Shown here one piece after another: positions 59,802 through 64,000 of a DNA stretch of 64,000 nt (its first letter is position 1; the number at the start of each line of letters is the position of its first letter). This stretch comes from CAWABB01 sp963701735 (GTDB taxonomy: Bacteria; Bacteroidota; Ignavibacteria; UBA10030; UBA6906). The position numbers and the translations under genes are program-made. The notes beneath the pieces were generated by a model that saw only the letters and a program-made list of their open reading frames with translations, did no database searches and was not told the DNA's origin. Where the stretch lies: assembly GCA_963701735.1 (NCBI GenBank), contig CAVPBI010000019.1:186001-250000 (forward strand). Reading direction: 5' to 3'.

Positions 59802-59901
59802 ATGCGCGGGCAGCAAACGGGGTCGGGCAGGCCGCACCGATCGTCCGGGCCTGTGCCGCTCAAACTCCACTGCGACCGCGACTTTCCCGTCCGTGCCACC
59901 C

Positions 59902-60810
59902 ATGACCGACCACCCATCAGTTTCGGTGATTGTTCCCGTTTACAACGGGGAAGAGGTGGTGCGTCCTCTCCTGAGTTCCCTCGCTCAGCTCGACTACCCT
60001 CGTGACCGGTATGAAATCATTCTGGTGGACAACGGCTCCACGGATTCCACACTTCGGATTGCAGGGGAGTATCCGATCAGGGTAATGTCAGAGCCGTCGA
60101 TCAGGAGTTCATACGCTGCACGAAACCTCGGGATCGCGCAGGCCCGCCACGAGATACTGGCGTTTACGGACGCAGACTGCGTCGTGGATTCTCACTGGGT
60201 GGCGGAAGGGGTTGCCGCGATGGCGGCGCAGGGCGCGCACATGGTCGCCGGCCGGATCGAATTCACGTTCTCGAAGTACCCTTCCGCGGGAGAGCTCTAC
60301 GACTCGCTCGTCCATATGCGGAACGACGTGCTGGTCACTGCCAGGGGCCGGGCTGTCACCGCGAATCTCTTCGTGAGGTCAGGGTTGTTCAGGGATCTCG
60401 GAGTCTTTCCGCCGGTGCAGTCCGGCGGGGACGGGCTCTGGACGTCTCGTGCCGTCGGGGCCGGGCACAGGCTCGTGTATTCTGCGAATGCGATCGTCCG
60501 CCACCCAGCGCGGCCGCTCAGGGAAGTCCTGACGAAGGCGGCACGTGTGGGGAACGGCTTCCGCGAGTTGATGAAGAACCGGCCGGCAGCAGCAAAGATC
60601 GCCGGTATCGCCCGCTCGTTTGTGCCTCCCGCGCCCGGCAGCGCTCGACGACTGGTGGAGAACCGTGGGCCAGCGTGGATGCGGTCAAGGCTTCCGGGGA
60701 TCTGGTGGGTTTCGTATCTGTACAGCGTCGTATGGGGGGTGTCGGCCCTCAAGTCGTTGCTGTCGGCGCCAGAGCGACAGAAACCGCAGGTGGCGCCATC
60801 GAGTCGCTGA
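59902..60810 (+). CDS. glycosyltransferase family 2
   Basis: A 302-residue GT-A enzyme. MTDHPSVSVIVPVYNGEEVV opens the nucleotide-sugar domain, followed by EIILVDNGSTDSTL, the metal-binding TDADC, and GGDGLWTSRAVGAGHRLVYS near the acceptor site; the C-terminus has a hydrophobic stretch (GIWWVSYLYSVVWGVSALKS) that may touch the membrane. The frame is open upstream to 59776, but ATG 59902 starts right before the conserved first strand. It is next to a flippase and methyltransferases, so a role in the same surface polysaccharide is likely. Confidence 0.9.
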   Translation: MTDHPSVSVIVPVYNGEEVVRPLLSSLAQLDYPRDRYEIILVDNGSTDSTLRIAGEYPIRVMSEPSIRSSYAARNLGIAQARHEILAFTDADCVVDSHWVAEGVAAMAAQGAHMVAGRIEFTFSKYPSAGELYDSLVHMRNDVLVTARGRAVTANLFVRSGLFRDLGVFPPVQSGGDGLWTSRAVGAGHRLVYSANAIVRHPARPLREVLTKAARVGNGFRELMKNRPAAAKIAGIARSFVPPAPGSARRLVENRGPAWMRSRLPGIWWVSYLYSVVWGVSALKSLLSAPERQKPQVAPSSR

Positions 60811-62270
60811 AACATAAAGTATTTCGCGGAAGCCTCGTGATGATGGGGACGACCGTCGGGCTCCGCGTGGTTTCGATCCTCTCAACGATCGTGCTTGCCC
60901 GACTTCTTGAGCCGGCGGACTTCGGCATCATCGCGCTCGCGTTTGTCGTGCTCTCGACGGTGGACCTCATCGCTCCCCTCGGCCTTCCAGCGGCGCTCAT
61001 CCAGCGCCAGGTGGACAGGGAGCAGGCGGCATACCAGGTCTTCCTCGTGACGGTCACGACTGGCGTTGCACTCTATCTGGTGGTGAGCCTCGGCTCCGCT
61101 CTGCTGGGCAAGGCGTTGGGCAACGAGCGCATTGCAGAGGTCATTCCCTGGATGGGACTCCTGATCGTCCTCGGTGGCTTCACGCGCGTTCCCGAAGCGC
61201 TGATGGAAAAGGAGATGATGTTTAGTCGCCTCAGCGCCATCATGATCGCGACGGATATCCTGTACATCGCCACGGCGCTCGGGCTCGCGGCGCTCGGGTA
61301 TGGGTTCTGGAGTCTGGTGATGGCGCATCTTGCGAAAGCCGGCCTGGCACTCGTGATGTCATGGACGATGTCCCCGAGCTGGGCCTGGGTCCGGCGGAAG
61401 CCGTGGAACGGCGCTCTGATGGGCGACCTCTTTCGCTTCGGCATGAGCAATCTCGGGAGCAGGTCGGTCTATTTCTTCTTCACGAACGTTGACAACCTTG
61501 TGGTCGGCCGTCAGCTCGGGACCACGGCGCTCGGGTTCTACAGCAAAGCGTTTGACTTCACGACGAAGACCGTAGACAACATCAACAAGACCATCGGCAT
61601 CGTGCTCTTCCCCTCGTACGTGAAGATCCAGCATGATCGCAACCGCCTGTCCGTCGCCTACCTGAAGAGCCTGAGAATGATCTCGAGCGTAACTGTCCCG
61701 CTAGCTATGGGCATATTCGTCACCGCGCCGGAGCTAGTCCCTGTCATCCTCGGATCGAAATGGAATCCGATGATTCCGATCCTCCAGATACTGGCATTCA
61801 TGAGTCTGGTGAAGCCGCTGTCATCCACGACGTCCGCGCTCTTCAATGCCATGGGTAGGCCCGGGTATAACCTGAAGGCTGGCCTCGTCGTCTGCGCCGT
61901 GCTTGTCCCGCTCATGTTCGTCCTCCTTTCGGAGGGCCCAGAAGGGGTCGCGTTTGCAGTCTTTGTCGCCCATCTCGTCGGATTCGGGTTCAATGTCTAC
62001 CAGGTCCAGAGGCTCCTACCCGGCACTGCCCCGCGCATGCTAAAGGCGGTCGTTCCCGCGCTGCTCGCCACCGCCGTCATGGTCGCGGGGATCTGGCTCT
62101 CGAAACTGCTGATCGCCGCGATAATGGGGACACTGTTGCATCCGCTCGCGCTTCTGGTGATGGCGCTCGTCGGCATTGTCGCGTACGTCGGCGTCGTCTA
62201 TGTGTTTCAGCGGGATTTCGTGACGGAAGTCAGGGGGCTCCTGGTCCACAGAGCGAAGGCGCAGGCATGA
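60732..62270 (+). CDS. Wzx-type polysaccharide flippase (MOP superfamily)
   Basis: A membrane protein of up to 512 residues with about 14 helices that moves lipid-linked sugar repeats across the inner membrane. Typical features: LVMMGTTVGLRVVSILSTIV, ARLLEPADFGIIALAFVVLS, FFFTNVDNLVVGRQLGTTAL GFYSKA and LFPSYVKIQHD. ATG 60732 overlaps the preceding gene by 79 bases, which is unusual; the conserved sequence begins near ESLKHKVFRGS (about 60800), so a non-ATG start close to 60800 is possible. The stop overlaps the next start by 4 bases. Confidence 0.88.
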   Translation: MGGVGPQVVAVGARATETAGGAIESLKHKVFRGSLVMMGTTVGLRVVSILSTIVLARLLEPADFGIIALAFVVLSTVDLIAPLGLPAALIQRQVDREQAAYQVFLVTVTTGVALYLVVSLGSALLGKALGNERIAEVIPWMGLLIVLGGFTRVPEALMEKEMMFSRLSAIMIATDILYIATALGLAALGYGFWSLVMAHLAKAGLALVMSWTMSPSWAWVRRKPWNGALMGDLFRFGMSNLGSRSVYFFFTNVDNLVVGRQLGTTALGFYSKAFDFTTKTVDNINKTIGIVLFPSYVKIQHDRNRLSVAYLKSLRMISSVTVPLAMGIFVTAPELVPVILGSKWNPMIPILQILAFMSLVKPLSSTTSALFNAMGRPGYNLKAGLVVCAVLVPLMFVLLSEGPEGVAFAVFVAHLVGFGFNVYQVQRLLPGTAPRMLKAVVPALLATAVMVAGIWLSKLLIAAIMGTLLHPLALLVMALVGIVAYVGVVYVFQRDFVTEVRGLLVHRAKAQA

Positions 62271-63460
62271 GCGGCACATCCACATCCGGACTTCGCTCCG
62301 ACTGCCCGAGTTGCGGAGGGCGGACGATCGTGTCGGTCTACGCTGTGCAGGGCATACCGGTCCACAGCACGCTGCTGTTTTCGTCGCGAGACGAGGCGGT
62401 GTCCTTCGCAAAAGGAGACCTCGTGCTGGGATTCTGCACGGCGTGCGGATTTCTCTTCAACCGCGCCTACACTGATGAGCATATCGAGTATTCGTCGCGA
62501 TATGAGGAGACGCAGGGGTTCTCCCGTACATTCGTGGAGTTCCACAAGGATCTGGCGAGCCGTCTGATCCAGAGGTTCGACCTTCACGGCAAACGTATTC
62601 TGGAAATCGGGTGCGGCAAAGGGGAATTCCTGAATCTGCTCTGCGGGATGGGAGGAAATTCCGGCATCGGTTTCGACCCGGTGTACGTCCCCGAACGGGA
62701 TACCAGCGGCCTGGGTGACCGGGTGACGTTCGTTCGCGAGCTGTACTCGGAGGAGTACTCCCACGAACGGGCCGACTTCGTCTGCTGCAAGATGACGCTC
62801 GAACACATCGCGGATACGCTGCGGTTCGTGACGATGGTGCGCCGTGCGCTTGACGGATCTCCGAACGCGGTTGTCTTCTTTCAGGTTCCGGACATGACGC
62901 GGATCCTGCGCGAGCGAGCATTCTGGGACGTGTATTACGAGCACTGCTCCTACTTCACCGCCGGATCGCTCCGCAGTCTTTTCCTTCGCGCCGGGTTCAC
63001 CGTGGATGACGTGTGGAGCGAATACGGCAACCAGGTCCTCATGATAGCCGCACGGCCAGGTGCACCGGCAAGCCTTCCCGCGCGCGACGACATCCTTGCG
63101 GCACTGTCGCTCACCCGGACGTTTGCCGCAGATGTTGATCGGACCATCGCGGAATGGCGCACACGCCTCCTGGCATATCAACGCGCAGAGAAATCGATCG
63201 TGATATGGGGGGCAGGCTCGAAAGGCGTTGCGTTCCTTACAAAGATCGGAAGCGGCATCGACATTCGATATGCCGTGGACGTGAATCCTTACAAACACGG
63301 AACGTTTCTGGCCGGTTCCGGCCAGGAGATCATCGGACCTGCCGCTCTGACGGAGTACCGGCCCGGCGTTATCGTGGTGATGAACCCTGTATACGTTGAC
63401 GAGATTTCCGAGGACCTTCGCCGGCTCGGCGTCGAGTCTGACATTGTAGCATTGCGTTGA
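62267..63460 (+). CDS. zinc-ribbon SAM methyltransferase (C-methyltransferase type)
   Basis: A 397-residue enzyme with the three-part layout of sugar C-methyltransferases: N-terminal zinc domain (CPSCGG at 13-18 and CTACGF about residue 64), SAM-binding Rossmann domain (ILEIGCGKGEFLNLLCGMGG, KMTLEHIAD, FFQVPDM ... YYEHCSYFT) and C-terminal domain with IVIWGAGSKGVAFL. Members methylate NDP-sugar carbons or related substrates. It overlaps the flippase by 4 bases and has a paralogue downstream, so it probably decorates the surface polysaccharide. Confidence 0.9.
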   Translation: MSGTSTSGLRSDCPSCGGRTIVSVYAVQGIPVHSTLLFSSRDEAVSFAKGDLVLGFCTACGFLFNRAYTDEHIEYSSRYEETQGFSRTFVEFHKDLASRLIQRFDLHGKRILEIGCGKGEFLNLLCGMGGNSGIGFDPVYVPERDTSGLGDRVTFVRELYSEEYSHERADFVCCKMTLEHIADTLRFVTMVRRALDGSPNAVVFFQVPDMTRILRERAFWDVYYEHCSYFTAGSLRSLFLRAGFTVDDVWSEYGNQVLMIAARPGAPASLPARDDILAALSLTRTFAADVDRTIAEWRTRLLAYQRAEKSIVIWGAGSKGVAFLTKIGSGIDIRYAVDVNPYKHGTFLAGSGQEIIGPAALTEYRPGVIVVMNPVYVDEISEDLRRLGVESDIVALR

Positions 63461-63493
63461 ATCCATGCACATTCCCGGCTTCTTGGACCCCTT

Positions 63494-64000
63494 ATGAATT
63501 CTGCATCCTCGTCAGCTGCCTGCGTCGTCTGCGGGTCACGGCATACTGCTGTCTTTGCGCAGGTCCGGGGCGTTCCCATTCACACGACGCTGCTCTGGAA
63601 ATCCCGGGCGGAGGCTCGGGAGGCGCCGGTCGGGGATGTCGAACTCACTTTTTGCAGCGAGTGCGGACACATCTTCAATCCTCTGTTTGAGGAGGCGAAG
63701 ACAGAATACACACAGGCATATGAGAACTCGCTCCACTTCTCACCCCTCTTCCAGAAGTACGCCGAAAATCTGGCGGTTCGCCTGATCTCTCGCTACCAAT
63801 TACAGGGGAAGGACGTCCTGGAGATTGGAGCGGGCAAGGGGGATTTCCTTGCGATGATGGTTCGGGGTGGAGCAAGGCGGGGAATCGGGTTCGATCCAAG
63901 TTACGTGCCTGAGGCTTCACATCGCGATCTTTTCGACAGCGGACGGATGACCATCGTCCAGCGATTCTTTGATCCGAAAGCCGCCGGGACCACGGCGGAC
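63494..64000 (+). CDS. second zinc-ribbon SAM methyltransferase (3' partial)
   Basis: The frame from ATG 63494 is open to the end of the window (169 codons) and is paralogous to the preceding gene. It has CVVCGS (C10, C13), CSECGHIFNPLF and the SAM motif VLEIGAGKGDFLAMMVRGGA followed by GIGFDPSYVPE. The GVPIHTTLLW segment parallels GIPVHSTLLF in its neighbour. The C-terminal domain lies beyond the window. Substrate unknown; the pair suggests two methylation steps or two sugars. Confidence 0.88.
   Translation, partial: MNSASSSAACVVCGSRHTAVFAQVRGVPIHTTLLWKSRAEAREAPVGDVELTFCSECGHIFNPLFEEAKTEYTQAYENSLHFSPLFQKYAENLAVRLISRYQLQGKDVLEIGAGKGDFLAMMVRGGARRGIGFDPSYVPEASHRDLFDSGRMTIVQRFFDPKAAGTTAD

Overview
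GENERAL. This is a GC-rich bacterial chromosome segment, probably from a metagenome assembly. At least eight predicted secreted proteins end in a type IX secretion (T9SS) sorting domain, with an N-[YF]-P-N-P-F-N motif and a terminal G-[VL]-Y-x-Y/V-R-[LM] ... KM[LI]L strand. That sorting domain is a hallmark of the Bacteroidota / FCB group. The 'NYPNPFNP' wording together with high GC suggests an Ignavibacteria-like or related deep lineage. No rRNA or core marker lies in the window, so the lineage is an inference.

LAYOUT. (1) 1-4.7 kb: rpiB (5' cut), transaldolase, polyphosphate glucokinase, small membrane and AhpD-like proteins, an EamA transporter and a secreted DinB-fold protein; a sugar-phosphate and housekeeping run. 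(2) 4.7-7.6 kb: a two-HTH regulator divergent from a family 9 glycoside hydrolase broken by five frameshifts. (3) 7.6-17.4 kb, minus strand: tRNA-Val(UAC), an M2 (ACE-like) lipoprotein peptidase, two large paralogous T9SS proteins coupled by a 4-bp overlap (each carrying one frameshift), a small zinc-ribbon gene hidden by a frameshift, and a GT9 glycosyltransferase. (4) 18.05-19.43 kb: an insertion sequence with imperfect terminal repeats and a 9-bp target duplication. (5) 19.5-24.3 kb: LiaF-like membrane protein, HrpB helicase, queuosine-precursor transporter, HEAT-like protein with a clear terminator. (6) 24.4-25.7 kb: gene-poor, with one Cys-rich protein. (7) 25.7-37.0 kb: a giant (about 3,750 aa) repetitive T9SS adhesin-like gene containing seven nearly identical 315-bp repeats, followed by two small secreted proteins. 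(8) 38.6-46.4 kb: exopolysaccharide locus (Wzz/BY-kinase, SLBB export protein, Wzy-like polymerase, GT4, WbaP-like sugar transferase). (9) 46.8-59.8 kb: five secreted surface proteins built from lectin-like, FN3, Ig-like and T9SS modules, ending in an overlapping gene pair that looks like a dockerin-tailed protein and a cohesin-like T9SS protein. (10) 59.9-64 kb: GT2, Wzx-type flippase and two paralogous zinc-ribbon methyltransferases, the last cut by the window end.

HOW IT FITS. The second half reads as a cell-surface island: a polysaccharide assembly line interleaved with T9SS cargo. In characterised Bacteroidota, T9SS cargo is anchored to a surface polysaccharide (A-LPS), so the linkage may be functional; this is inference.

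CAUTION. About 13 frameshifts, most looking like single extra bases, lie between 5.8 and 37.5 kb, and I found none after that. Some may be sequence errors rather than real decay.
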